The position numbers and the translations under genes are program-made. The notes under the pieces were generated by a model, which saw nothing but the letters and a program-made list of their open reading frames with translations, was not told where the DNA came from and ran no database searches. Below are positions 1-8,085 of a stretch of 40,213 bases of DNA, piece by piece. The stretch spans positions 1 through 40,213 of the forward strand of contig JAJDAG010000039.1 in the NCBI GenBank assembly GCA_029262005.1, read 5' to 3'. This DNA is from Candidatus Zhuqueibacterota bacterium. GTDB lineage: Bacteria > Zhuqueibacterota > Zhuqueibacteria > Oceanimicrobiales > Oceanimicrobiaceae. How positions within the stretch are numbered: the first letter of the stretch is position 1; each line of letters begins with the position of its first letter.

Positions 1-107
1 GAAAATAATGTAGCTTTTTCGCGGCGCTTCCAGTCGCCCTACGGGTTCCCTCCATTATCCACAAAAACTGGGTAAACTTAGGGAAAAATAATTGTCGCTG
101 GAGGGAA
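1..107. other. Left-edge sequence after the giant cytochrome stop
   Basis: These bases follow the TAA of the large cytochrome gene. On the minus strand the +1 frame relative to the cytochrome is open from about position 130 through the window edge, but its translation is not recognisable as a continuation of the C-terminal domain. Because that domain stops abruptly, this stretch may lie beyond a frameshift, insertion or assembly junction. I cannot assign it a function. Confidence 0.3.
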
Positions 108-3100
108 TTATAATTGACTTTGATCACTCTGACCTGCGGAATGGCTAACAGCAACGATCGTCCGTGAATTATCGAGATCAGTCAAGACAAAATCAGAGGG
201 TTGTAAAGCACCACTTTGTCCAGTGTTTGAATACGTTTCTTCGGAAAAAGTCACCCCCAGCTGGTTGCTGCCAAGACCCCCTTCGGCGAGGCTAATAAAC
301 GGCCCACTTTGTTTGTCTGCAGATTCGAAATACGAAGCATTTTTAGTAATATTCCAGATAATAGCTTCATCAATTTTACCAACAAAACCATTCTGCCAGG
401 TAAATCCGCCGATAGAGAATTCGGAGGCACACCACTGTCCATTATAACAGATGCTCTCGTTCCAGGGGCTATTTTCAGAATAGGCATAAATTGAATTTTC
501 TCCTCCGCCTGGCTGCATAGTGTTTCCGGAAGAACTGCTCGTCGTAACGTCCTCACCATTGACATAGATTCTGATCCGCCCGATAGAAGGATCAGACGAA
601 CTTCTGCCAGGGCCGTTTTTATCGAAAGTAACAGCCACGTGTGTCCAGGTGTTCAATGGAATTGCCACTGAACTGTAGGCGCCGCGAGTTCCACTCGCAC
701 CTCCCTGAGAGTTGCCATTGTTATCTATTTGTGCATTAAAAGTTAGCCGCAAGGCTCCGTCGATTTTTGACAGGGTTAACGCGTATCCGCCATCATTATA
801 ACCGACATGTTTGGTAAAGATGCTGTATTCGTTATTGCTCGCGTCAGTGGGATAAACCCAGGATTCGAGTGTAGCGTTAAACTTTATTTCAGTGTATTTC
901 CAGGTGCCGTGTTTACCCTCATCTGTTGACCAATAACTGTTTCTGGTCCCCACCTGTACCGTTTGGTTGCCGTTAAGCTGGATTGCTTGCCCGAATTTAC
1001 CTGATGTAAAGGAACCTGCTGCGCCATCAAACCATTTGCCGTGCATTCTCCACGTGCCAGAGTCATTGAAGTTTCCGTTGAGTTTTAGGTATAACACACG
1101 ATCAAAGTCAAAGCCTCTCGTCGCACCTGTACCGGTTTGGTTTGACATGCGGTGAATGGTGTTAGTGCCTGTATTGCCCATCCGGCTGGAAACATGACAA
1201 CTGGCATTGCCGCATGACATGCCAGCATGCCAATCGCTATAATAATAGTGGCAATTGTTACACATAGTGTTCCAGATAATTGTGCCGGTTCCAGAATTTG
1301 GATTGGAGCGGATCATTGAGCTCACTCCTGATCCGTGCGCTTCATGACAATCGGTACAAGACAGTGCAAAGTTGGCGCCGGCAATCCGTTCTTCATGATT
1401 GTATGGTTTTCTCGACCAGAGTTGATCACCTCTTCCCCGGATGATAACCGGCCACCAATCATTCGGATCCGAAGAAGTGCGATCATCACCATTCCACCCT
1501 CTACCCTTACCGGCTGAGTACCAATCGGGAGGGGTGCCACCACCGTTCGGTGAGTTAGCAGAGCCAAGACCGTGTGGATCACTGTCAAAACCAATATTGC
1601 CGTGTGAGCCTGGTTGTACACCTGGGTCAGGCATCGGGGTATGGCAGTCATTACAGAAAGTCACATAGTCTGGTAGTTGGCTTCCGGAGAAAATATCTCC
1701 ATTTGGTGTCTTGTATTTTCCGCCATAGTCATCCATCTTTTCACCAGACTGATCACCCCAGAGCGTTGTACCCATTGCCCTGGGATTATTGGTGGGATCA
1801 CTGAAATCGGGTCTGGTCACAGGTGATTTGTTCTGATTGGCCTCCCAGTATTGGCCTGAGGCGATGTGAGGATTGTGGCAGGTTGTACATTCAAGAGTAA
1901 AGGAGTCAGAACCAATTGTGAAACTTCCTCCGAGATCATGTTTGTTTGCGGAGCTAAATCCGAAAGCCTGTTCGATGTCATCAGCTAATCCACTACCTGA
2001 TATCGCATTATTGGGGACCTTGCCTTCGGTGTGGCAGTTGAAACAGAAATTACCCAGAGATTGCGCCGAAGGTGCATTGAGAATCTTTATATTACTAGAG
2101 CCATGGCCAGTCGCATGACAGCCGAAGCTCTGGCCATCGCCCATGCAACTGAGCGGCGTGCCGTAGTCGCCACCGAGTTTGTGGGCGGCATTATTCCACA
2201 AACCTGCGTCGACAAACGGTGGGGTAATGCCATCGGTAAATGGAATATCTCCATCGCCGTCATGGCAGTTCAGGCAGAACGGTACTAGTTTGTTAGCTTC
2301 AGACTGGTCGTCCATCGGCCGGTTTGTTAATTCATAAACTGTTTGTGGTGTATCTCTGTCGAAAAGCCGCACCCGGCCCTGCATATGCTTGGTCATTTCA
2401 TGGCAAACACGGCAATCCGCCTTGTTAAATGCAACGTTTTGTAAATGGTGGCTGGTGTCGTTAAATTCAGCAGCAATAGCCCGGCGCCCACCAGGGGGAA
2501 TATTGTCACCGTTATCTTGTGGTTGATTGTGGCATTGATCACACGGCGGCGACAGGAAATTATCTTTGTGTTGGTGACAAGAAGTGCATTTCTGGCCGGG
2601 CTGGTGTTGATGATAGCCAGTGCTGTTGTTCCTGTGGTATGCCGTCTGGGTGTGACAAACTTCGCAGATGCCATCATAAGTAGAGTTACCATCAGCAAAG
2701 GAATTTGGACCGGTTTTAGATAAAAATACAACTGACTTATTGCCGCTGTTTGGAGTCGAAACTCCTTCCTTGACCAGAAAAATATTTGTACGATTTGGGT
2801 CATGTGGCTGGTGACATTTTCGGCAACCCATGCCTTTATGTTCACCGAATGTATGGCAAGATTTGCACAATGTGCTGTCATTGGCTGCCCGCAGAATATA
2901 ACCGTCGCCAGCGCCGCTGTTGGCGCCGCCCGAGTCCGCGTAGTGGGGTTGGTGGCAAGTAGTGCACTCGACGTTATTCGGATCCAACAGAGGCAGATTA
3001 AGATTTAGCGGGGGATTAAAATACAGCGAGTCCGCAAACGGATACGGGATGCCCACCGGGTGGCTGCCCTTGTTGGCTGTGGAGGTTTTATAACTACCGA

Positions 3101-3626
3101 CATCGCGTATAGAGTGACAGTCTTTACAAAGGCCATTTTGATAATTAGACTTCCTGAGGAAAGGTGAAAATGTTTGATCGTGTTGATTGTGACAAGTGGA
3201 ACAAGCGATGTTGCCGTTATGTAACCGTCGAAGCATTTCAGGGTCTGTGGGTATGTTGCCGCCATGTGTTGGATTGATGGCAGGAACATCCCAGGCATGT
3301 GATGTTCCTGAAATACCAGGTACTGCACGGTTGGCATTGCTGAAGGGCTTATTACTCGCCACTCCCGCCGGGTTATGACAACTCATGCACAGGTTTGCAT
3401 TACCCTCTACACTGGTTAACTGCGTGTCGGGGCTCTTGTGGAGAATGTGACAGGAACTGCAATCGATACCATTGCCCCAGTGCGGGCCATCTACTGTAGG
3501 GATGGCAGTGTCTTTGCCTAATCCGGAAAAGGAATGAATAGGTACTTTGTTTTGGGCTGCAAGGCTGAGCGGGTAAGTCACTGTCAGCGCTGTTACAAGA
3601 TATATGGAGAATAAGTTTGGTGTCAT
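108..3626 (-). CDS. Giant secreted multiheme c-type cytochrome with LamG-like domain
   Basis: About 1172 residues from the chosen ATG at 3626. The open frame extends 22 codons further up, but at 3626 the protein begins with a clean Sec signal (MTPNLFSIYLVTALTV, then LAAQ), with AGAGG just upstream. I count 17 CxxCH motifs plus a CX4CH (CGNASCH) and a possible CX8CH (CMGDGQSFGCH), so up to 19 hemes, spread over roughly the first 840 residues. Many motifs are followed by xPH or sit in pairs, as in doubled-CxxCH cytochromes. The C-terminal third is a LamG/concanavalin-like beta sandwich (ESWVYP, WTHVAVTF, IRIYVNGE, GKIDEAIIWN). The last about 45 residues (GVTFSE...DFVLTD) begin another beta domain that ends early. 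It is the last gene of a minus-strand run with VWA, NHL and tetraheme genes. Probable role: extracellular or surface electron transfer with glycan or surface binding. The heme count is direct; the role is inferred. Confidence 0.9.
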   Translation of the reverse strand: MTPNLFSIYLVTALTVTYPLSLAAQNKVPIHSFSGLGKDTAIPTVDGPHWGNGIDCSSCHILHKSPDTQLTSVEGNANLCMSCHNPAGVASNKPFSNANRAVPGISGTSHAWDVPAINPTHGGNIPTDPEMLRRLHNGNIACSTCHNQHDQTFSPFLRKSNYQNGLCKDCHSIRDVGSYKTSTANKGSHPVGIPYPFADSLYFNPPLNLNLPLLDPNNVECTTCHQPHYADSGGANSGAGDGYILRAANDSTLCKSCHTFGEHKGMGCRKCHQPHDPNRTNIFLVKEGVSTPNSGNKSVVFLSKTGPNSFADGNSTYDGICEVCHTQTAYHRNNSTGYHQHQPGQKCTSCHQHKDNFLSPPCDQCHNQPQDNGDNIPPGGRRAIAAEFNDTSHHLQNVAFNKADCRVCHEMTKHMQGRVRLFDRDTPQTVYELTNRPMDDQSEANKLVPFCLNCHDGDGDIPFTDGITPPFVDAGLWNNAAHKLGGDYGTPLSCMGDGQSFGCHATGHGSSNIKILNAPSAQSLGNFCFNCHTEGKVPNNAISGSGLADDIEQAFGFSSANKHDLGGSFTIGSDSFTLECTTCHNPHIASGQYWEANQNKSPVTRPDFSDPTNNPRAMGTTLWGDQSGEKMDDYGGKYKTPNGDIFSGSQLPDYVTFCNDCHTPMPDPGVQPGSHGNIGFDSDPHGLGSANSPNGGGTPPDWYSAGKGRGWNGDDRTSSDPNDWWPVIIRGRGDQLWSRKPYNHEERIAGANFALSCTDCHEAHGSGVSSMIRSNPNSGTGTIIWNTMCNNCHYYYSDWHAGMSCGNASCHVSSRMGNTGTNTIHRMSNQTGTGATRGFDFDRVLYLKLNGNFNDSGTWRMHGKWFDGAAGSFTSGKFGQAIQLNGNQTVQVGTRNSYWSTDEGKHGTWKYTEIKFNATLESWVYPTDASNNEYSIFTKHVGYNDGGYALTLSKIDGALRLTFNAQIDNNGNSQGGASGTRGAYSSVAIPLNTWTHVAVTFDKNGPGRSSSDPSIGRIRIYVNGEDVTTSSSSGNTMQPGGGENSIYAYSENSPWNESICYNGQWCASEFSIGGFTWQNGFVGKIDEAIIWNITKNASYFESADKQSGPFISLAEGGLGSNQLGVTFSEETYSNTGQSGALQPSDFVLTDLDNSRTIVAVSHSAGQSDQSQL

Positions 3627-3794
3627 AATCCTCTTTTGCTTTCCTCCACGCCGTGAATTAGTGCCCACCCGGATAGTCAATAATCCCGTCATTTCGGTAT
3701 TGTTTTAGGCCGTAATCTCACAATTTGAGCATGGAGCCCGATAAACCATTCGGGGCTGGCATACTATGGCGATTTCGGATGGACACAAATTGGT

Positions 3795-5732
3795 CTATCT
3801 CAGCAACAAAAGTCTTCTAGTCTGTGTAAATCCCGAAACCGTTAAACGATAAAAATAAATGCCACTTGGGGTCATTTCCCCTTTATCATCTTGTGCATTC
3901 CAAACCACTGATTTGAATCCTGCCAGTTGCTCAGCATTTATTAATGTTTTTACCCGTTGGCCGAGGATATTCAAAATATCGAGCTTTACCAAGGTTGCTG
4001 CCGGCAAAGTATAACCGATTGTTGTTTCAGGATTGAAAGGATTCGGATAATTCTGCAAAAGTTCAAATCGAGATGGAATTGTAATTACGAATAAAAGTCC
4101 GGGCCCAAAAGCCTGCTGCCCGTTTATGTTAGTGATTGTAACATCGTGAAAGCCGGGCTCCGCATCTTGTCCTATTGCAATATCTACCGTGAGCTTGTTT
4201 GCGCTTCTTATTGAGAAAGAGAGAATTGTGATGCCGCTGCCGCTGAATGCTATCTGCGCTCCCTGGAAAAAATTGGCCCCATTTATCACAAGGCTCAGAG
4301 TTTCTCCCTGGCGCACGCTATCGGGTGTAACAGCTACGACAGCAGGTGCAGTAGAGCTGTTGGCGTAGGTCGCAATTGAACTCTCCCGCATAAATTTTCC
4401 ACTTTTTTCGGCAACGCCGAAAGCACGGATGGTAAAAGTGTAGCTGCCGTCATTTACCGTATTGGTGAAATAGTTGGCATAAACCCCATCATTTGCAGCG
4501 CCATCACTATGCAAGCCGTCGTCAAACAGAGTCATCGTTGAATAATTCTGCCCTATTTTTCTGATGTCCAAGGTTGCCGCATTTTCTCTGGAAGATAAAA
4601 TTTGATAAGATGCGCTTTGGTACGCACTGGTGCTGCTCGCCGGAATTCTTGCATCTGCCGTGATGGTGGCAAACCGTACCGGCTCTTTGTTTTCCGTTAA
4701 TACGGCGGTCACTAAAATGGGCTGTCCGGCCTTATATTCACTCTTGTCAAGAAAAGTTTCGATCTCCAAATCGGAGTAAACTTGTACAACCACGGAATAT
4801 GGTTCAGGGCCGGGAATATCTACTCCGGAAACTTTTAAAGTCCATTGGCCGGCCCGTGGCGCAGCAACCGAGTAAAAATCGAAGGAGGAGCCCTCAGTAT
4901 AATTTATTTCAGGATAAGCCAACGCAACTTGCGGATCGATCAAAGTGCTATCCGGAGCGGTCAGTGCCAAATCTATATCACCCTGATGGAAAACGAGAGA
5001 AAATGTGGCAACCGAAATCAACGAATCAAGTGTTACCGAATAAAAATGGGTTTCACCCGGGAGGAGCGTGCCTGAGAATAGCGATAGTACTTGTTGTCCG
5101 GTTATCCGGCCACGAAGGAGCACATAAATATGTTGCAGTTCATCGGCTGTTGGAGTAAAAAAATAACTGCCGCCGGTGGCAACAGCAATTTTGTTAAGTA
5201 ATGCACCATCGACATCATACCCCAGTCCGACCGTATAAACATCCGTTTCCGGCCTGATTCCCGGAAGAATATCCGGAACATAAGGATGGACATTTTCCCG
5301 CCCATCACTCAACAGCAACATCGCCTGGAGCTGTTCTACATCGCGTTTATTTAATTCACTCTGTCCACGTTGTAAGCCACTGCCAATTGAAGTCGAGCCG
5401 CCCGGCCTAATAGAGTCGATGGCTGTTTGTGCCGCAGATTTTATTTCCTCGGATAGAATTGTTTCCAATGCAAAGTCTGTCTGCGCCGAATCACTGAAGC
5501 TGACTACAGCGATAACATCGCCTGTTTGCATGAAAGCAACAAATGTATTGGCTGCTATTTTTGCATTTACAATTTTGTTGTCACCGTCCATACTTCCGGA
5601 ACGATCAATGACCAATACCGCGTGGAGCCCGTCCTCAAAATCGCCTTGTTGGCCAGTAAGAGAAACCGGACCGGTAACAAGAAGTAAGAAGCAGAAATAT
5701 TTTGATAAATGATGCAACGATTGCATTCTCAT
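3795..5732 (-). CDS. Secreted VWA-domain protein with IPT/TIG and NYPNPFNP C-terminal tail
   Basis: A 645-residue exported protein. The N-terminus has a signal peptide (to about residue 27). A von Willebrand A domain follows at about 35-210, with an intact MIDAS motif (DRSGSMDG, a GSTSIGSG loop and LLLSDGREN). Beta domains come next, including one with YKAGQPILVTAVL, then an IPT/TIG-like domain at about 460-550 (PDSVRQGETLSLVINGANF). The last 92 residues are a FlgD-like or type IX-type tail starting FELLQNYPNPFNP and ending in basic and leucine-rich residues. Such tails usually direct outer-membrane export and surface attachment. A GGGGGAG sequence lies about 15 nt before the ATG; a second ATG two codons in is equally possible. 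It sits between the NHL gene (84-nt gap) and the giant cytochrome (168-nt gap). Probable role: surface adhesion or a scaffold for the cytochromes. No ligand can be named. Confidence 0.88.
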   Translation of the reverse strand: MRMQSLHHLSKYFCFLLLVTGPVSLTGQQGDFEDGLHAVLVIDRSGSMDGDNKIVNAKIAANTFVAFMQTGDVIAVVSFSDSAQTDFALETILSEEIKSAAQTAIDSIRPGGSTSIGSGLQRGQSELNKRDVEQLQAMLLLSDGRENVHPYVPDILPGIRPETDVYTVGLGYDVDGALLNKIAVATGGSYFFTPTADELQHIYVLLRGRITGQQVLSLFSGTLLPGETHFYSVTLDSLISVATFSLVFHQGDIDLALTAPDSTLIDPQVALAYPEINYTEGSSFDFYSVAAPRAGQWTLKVSGVDIPGPEPYSVVVQVYSDLEIETFLDKSEYKAGQPILVTAVLTENKEPVRFATITADARIPASSTSAYQSASYQILSSRENAATLDIRKIGQNYSTMTLFDDGLHSDGAANDGVYANYFTNTVNDGSYTFTIRAFGVAEKSGKFMRESSIATYANSSTAPAVVAVTPDSVRQGETLSLVINGANFFQGAQIAFSGSGITILSFSIRSANKLTVDIAIGQDAEPGFHDVTITNINGQQAFGPGLLFVITIPSRFELLQNYPNPFNPETTIGYTLPAATLVKLDILNILGQRVKTLINAEQLAGFKSVVWNAQDDKGEMTPSGIYFYRLTVSGFTQTRRLLLLR

Positions 5733-5816
5733 GTTATTTATCTTGCTCCCCCAGAATGTAATGTGAACAAAGAAATTGGAAATAGATAAAATTGTGCGTT
5801 TATTGCTTTACAGGAC

Positions 5817-7070
5817 CTATTTGAGCAACAGCATGCGCCGCACTGCCACAAAATCGTCTGAGCGAATCTCGTATAGATAGATACCGCTGGCCACCGGCTC
5901 TCCCCGATGGTTTGTGCCATCCCAATAAACAGAGCTACCGGCGGATGAGTAATTGCCGCGCTCCCGTTCACCGAGGTCGAATCTGCGTATGAGTTGCCCG
6001 ATCTGATTATATATATTAATAACTATACTGTGGTTTTCAGCCAGCACAAACGGAATCCACGTGCCCGGATTGAATGGGTTTGGGTAGTTCTGCAACAGTT
6101 CGCTTCTCGTGGGTGGTGTTGTAATTTCGGTTACGGCACTGTCGCCTCGAATCTCTCCCAAGTCGTAAATCTCAAGGCTACCGGTATTCATTGAGGTGAC
6201 CCAAAGACAATTACGGGAGTCGATGGCCACATCCATAGGAGCCTGAAACTGCCCGGGCTCGGAGCCAAAATTTCCCACGGTTGCCAGAAATTTGCCTTTT
6301 TCATCCAACACAGCAATATGCCCCTGGTAGGTATCCGCCACGTAGATGTTCCCCCATCGGTCAACTGCTGCTCCCTGGATTCGGGCAATCTGGTCTGATT
6401 CAATCCCATAATCACCAAAACTCTCGAGCCATTGCCCCTGTTTATCGAAGGCGTGAATCATCTTATTCTCACCTTCACTAGCGCTCAAACTCAAGCCGCC
6501 ATGTTCAGTAACTAAAATCCGTTGATTTTTTTTATCGTAAACAATGCCGGTGGGAAATATCAAGACATCATCGCCAAATGATGCCAGGTAACGGTTTTGC
6601 GCGTCAAAGATAGAAACGGATTTCTTTTTGCCGTCCACAACATAAAGGCGCTTTTCGTCGTCAATGGTCGCGTATGTTGGCAGTTGAAAACCGCTGTCAA
6701 TAACCGCAATGTTATTACCGGCCCCATCAAAAAGCTGAAGCTCACCACTGATACGATCACCAACATACAAGTAGCCATGAGTATTGACGGCAACTGCCAG
6801 TGGTGAACTGCCAGCTTCAAACTCACCCAGGAATTTTCCGGTTGTGTCATACCTGCAAATTCTGCCACGGATTGCATCTGTGACATAAGCAATATCCTGA
6901 TCATCAATAGCAATACGCAGAGGACTTTTCAGTCCTTCTGTAATACGAGAAATGAATGTTACTTCTATCACGCCGCCCTGATCTATAGCCAAAACACTGG
7001 CCTTCGGCATTAATAAGAAGGTTGCCAATACCATCAACAGTAAGGTGGCTCTATATTTGTTCTGTCGCAT
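5817..7070 (-). CDS. Secreted NHL-repeat beta-propeller with NYPNPFNP C-terminal tail
   Basis: 417 residues. An N-terminal hydrophobic signal (LLLMVLATFLLMPKASVLA) precedes a six-bladed NHL-type propeller over about residues 35-310, with repeats such as HGYLYVGD, KRLYVVDG and GNIYVADTYQGHIAVLDEKG. The last 95 residues are a FlgD-like or type IX-type sorting tail (SELLQNYPNPFNPG to RRMLLLK). The start ATG lacks a strong Shine-Dalgarno sequence. NHL propellers mediate protein-protein or ligand contacts, and similar proteins are frequent in multiheme cytochrome clusters, where their exact role is unsettled. The gene lies 74 nt behind the tetraheme cytochrome and is probably transcribed with it from the minus-strand sigma54-type promoter at 7891-7906. 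A second, lipoprotein-type NHL propeller is encoded on the other arm of the locus at 11448. Confidence 0.88.
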   Translation of the reverse strand: MRQNKYRATLLLMVLATFLLMPKASVLAIDQGGVIEVTFISRITEGLKSPLRIAIDDQDIAYVTDAIRGRICRYDTTGKFLGEFEAGSSPLAVAVNTHGYLYVGDRISGELQLFDGAGNNIAVIDSGFQLPTYATIDDEKRLYVVDGKKKSVSIFDAQNRYLASFGDDVLIFPTGIVYDKKNQRILVTEHGGLSLSASEGENKMIHAFDKQGQWLESFGDYGIESDQIARIQGAAVDRWGNIYVADTYQGHIAVLDEKGKFLATVGNFGSEPGQFQAPMDVAIDSRNCLWVTSMNTGSLEIYDLGEIRGDSAVTEITTPPTRSELLQNYPNPFNPGTWIPFVLAENHSIVINIYNQIGQLIRRFDLGERERGNYSSAGSSVYWDGTNHRGEPVASGIYLYEIRSDDFVAVRRMLLLK

Positions 7071-7115
7071 GGGGTTTGCTGGTAAAATTCAAATTCTTTG
7101 AAAATAATTAAGACA

Positions 7116-7130
7116 CATCCGGTGCGGATG
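7116..7130 (-). terminator. Short stem-loop after the tetraheme cytochrome, possible attenuator
   Basis: CATCCG-gtg-CGGATG forms a 6-bp stem with a 3-base loop, 15 nt past the cytochrome stop. On the minus strand it is followed by TGTCTTAATTATTTTC, which is T-rich but not a clean T run. It could partly stop transcripts or stabilise the 3' end of the cytochrome message, so that the first gene is made in excess over the downstream NHL and VWA genes. Confidence 0.35.
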
Positions 7131-7144
7131 GATTCTAATTTATA

Positions 7145-7723
7145 TTATTCAGGTTTAGCGGCTGTATCTTTGTCAGGTTTTAGATGAGCTATTTTGGCAA
7201 GCCTCTCTTTAAAGTTAAACTCCTTGAAGGTTGGGCTCTTTTCGTTGTGGCACTCTCTGCAATTCTCTTCTTTCGGTATAACCAAACCAACCGAAGTCCG
7301 GTCAATTTTGCCGGCAACGATGCCCTTCTTGACTTTTTTAGACTTGTATTTTGATCCGGGACCATGGCATGATTCACAACCTACGCCATCTTCAATTTTG
7401 TATTTTTTGCCCAAACGAGCGGCCTCGACATGATAGGCCGTAACATGACATTGAATACACTCGTCGGACTGCTGGGCATTGGCGATGCCTTTTTTTTGGG
7501 CGATTGCTTTCGCTTTTTCCGACGCTAGAGTTGCATAAGCCTGTGCATGCTTGGATTTCTGCCAGATTTTGTAAGCCGCACCAGATTTTTTTGATGTATG
7601 ACAGACTTTGCAGCCGTCGGCGCCAACATAATTAAGCGCCTCGTCTTTATCCTCTTTCGCAAAAACAGGAAATGTTAAAGCAAAGACAAGAACCACTGTC
7701 AAAAATCGTGTAAATGTTATCAT
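7145..7723 (-). CDS. Periplasmic tetraheme cytochrome c (cytochrome c554-like family)
   Basis: 192 residues with a Sec signal (MITFTRFLTVVLVFALTFPVFA) and four CxxCH motifs: CKVCH, CIQCH, CESCH (followed by HGPGS) and CRECH. The first motif sits in YVGADGCKVCHTSKKSG followed by YKIWQKSKHAQA. That W-x-x-SKHA pattern is typical of the cytochrome c554-like multiheme family. The C-terminus is lysine-rich. AAGGAGG lies 9 nt before the ATG, a strong ribosome binding site. It is the first gene after the minus-strand sigma54-type promoter at 7891-7906, giving a 5' leader of about 157 nt. Likely role: soluble periplasmic electron shuttle linking inner-membrane donors to the outer-membrane cytochromes of the locus. 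Heme number is direct; the shuttle role is inferred. Confidence 0.92.
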   Translation of the reverse strand: MITFTRFLTVVLVFALTFPVFAKEDKDEALNYVGADGCKVCHTSKKSGAAYKIWQKSKHAQAYATLASEKAKAIAQKKGIANAQQSDECIQCHVTAYHVEAARLGKKYKIEDGVGCESCHGPGSKYKSKKVKKGIVAGKIDRTSVGLVIPKEENCRECHNEKSPTFKEFNFKERLAKIAHLKPDKDTAAKPE

Positions 7724-7854
7724 TCAATTTTTCCTCCTTAATTTTAACGATAAATGTATACAAATTCACAATTAGAGACGGGCAATTACTATACCTAAAT
7801 ATGCAATATTAAAATTCTGCAAAAAGTTATAGGCTAATTCACTTATAGTATTGT

Positions 7855-7870
7855 TATTATTGAAATAATA
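7855..7870. repeat. AT-rich palindrome in the cytochrome 5' leader
   Basis: TATTATT-GA-AATAATA, seven-base arms. It lies about 10 nt downstream of the predicted transcription start of the minus-strand promoter, inside the long untranslated leader of the tetraheme cytochrome. It may be an RNA hairpin or a bending site; no family was recognised. Confidence 0.3.
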
Positions 7871-7890
7871 TTAAAAAGCAGATTGAAACC

Positions 7891-7906
7891 TGCAACCCGG
7901 GAGCCA
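7891..7906 (-). promoter_or_regulatory. Sigma54-type promoter for the tetraheme cytochrome operon
   Basis: On the minus strand the sequence reads TGGCTCCCGGGTTGCA, against the sigma54 consensus TGGCAC-N5-TTGCA: one mismatch in the -24 box, a perfect -12 box and exact GG-N10-GC spacing. The predicted start is near 7880, 157 nt before the cytochrome ATG. The shared operator at 7945-7960 is centred about 72 bp upstream of that start, a normal position for a sigma54 activator. Confidence 0.7.
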
Positions 7907-7944
7907 TAAACAACCCTGCAATCGGCTTTCCACTCTGTTAAAAG

Positions 7945-7960
7945 TGTGTCATATCACACA
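7945..7960. promoter_or_regulatory. Operator-like inverted repeat between divergent sigma54 promoters
   Basis: TGTGTCATATCACACA is a perfect TGTGT-N6-ACACA inverted repeat. With the following AAT it matches 16 of 18 bases of each arm of the 55-bp palindrome at 11195-11249. It sits between the minus promoter at 7891-7906 and the plus promoter at 8033-8048, so one bound dimer could activate both. Likely binder: the sigma54 response regulator encoded at 9662. A CRP/FNR-family protein would recognise a similar TGTG-N8-CACA layout and is the main alternative. Confidence 0.65.
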
Positions 7961-8032
7961 ATAGGGGAGAGAATTGATTCAGGAACACCAAGAAATTTTC
8001 TTTGCATCAATACGAAAATGATATCTCAATTT

Positions 8033-8048
8033 AGGCACAACAATTGCT
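8033..8048 (+). promoter_or_regulatory. Sigma54-type promoter for the kinase-regulator pair
   Basis: AGGCACAACAATTGCT has the GG-N10-GC layout and both conserved boxes (GGCAC and TTGCT), with the first T of the -24 box replaced by A. The predicted start is near 8059, 27 nt before the kinase ATG. The operator at 7945-7960 is about 107 bp upstream, implying autoregulation. A TATAAT at 8048-8053 could instead be a sigma70 -10 box, but no good -35 box lies 17 bp before it. Confidence 0.6.
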
Positions 8049-8085
8049 ATAATTAATCATTCTCTTTCCCCTTGCAGGGTTTATC

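Noticed and set aside
251-3337. Many antisense and out-of-frame open frames within the giant cytochrome
   Set aside because: They are shadows of a real, motif-dense coding frame.
8048-8053. TATAAT as a sigma70 -10 box for the kinase gene
   Set aside because: No -35 box at 17 bp; the overlapping GG-N10-GC pattern is better and fits the regulator context. It remains an alternative.
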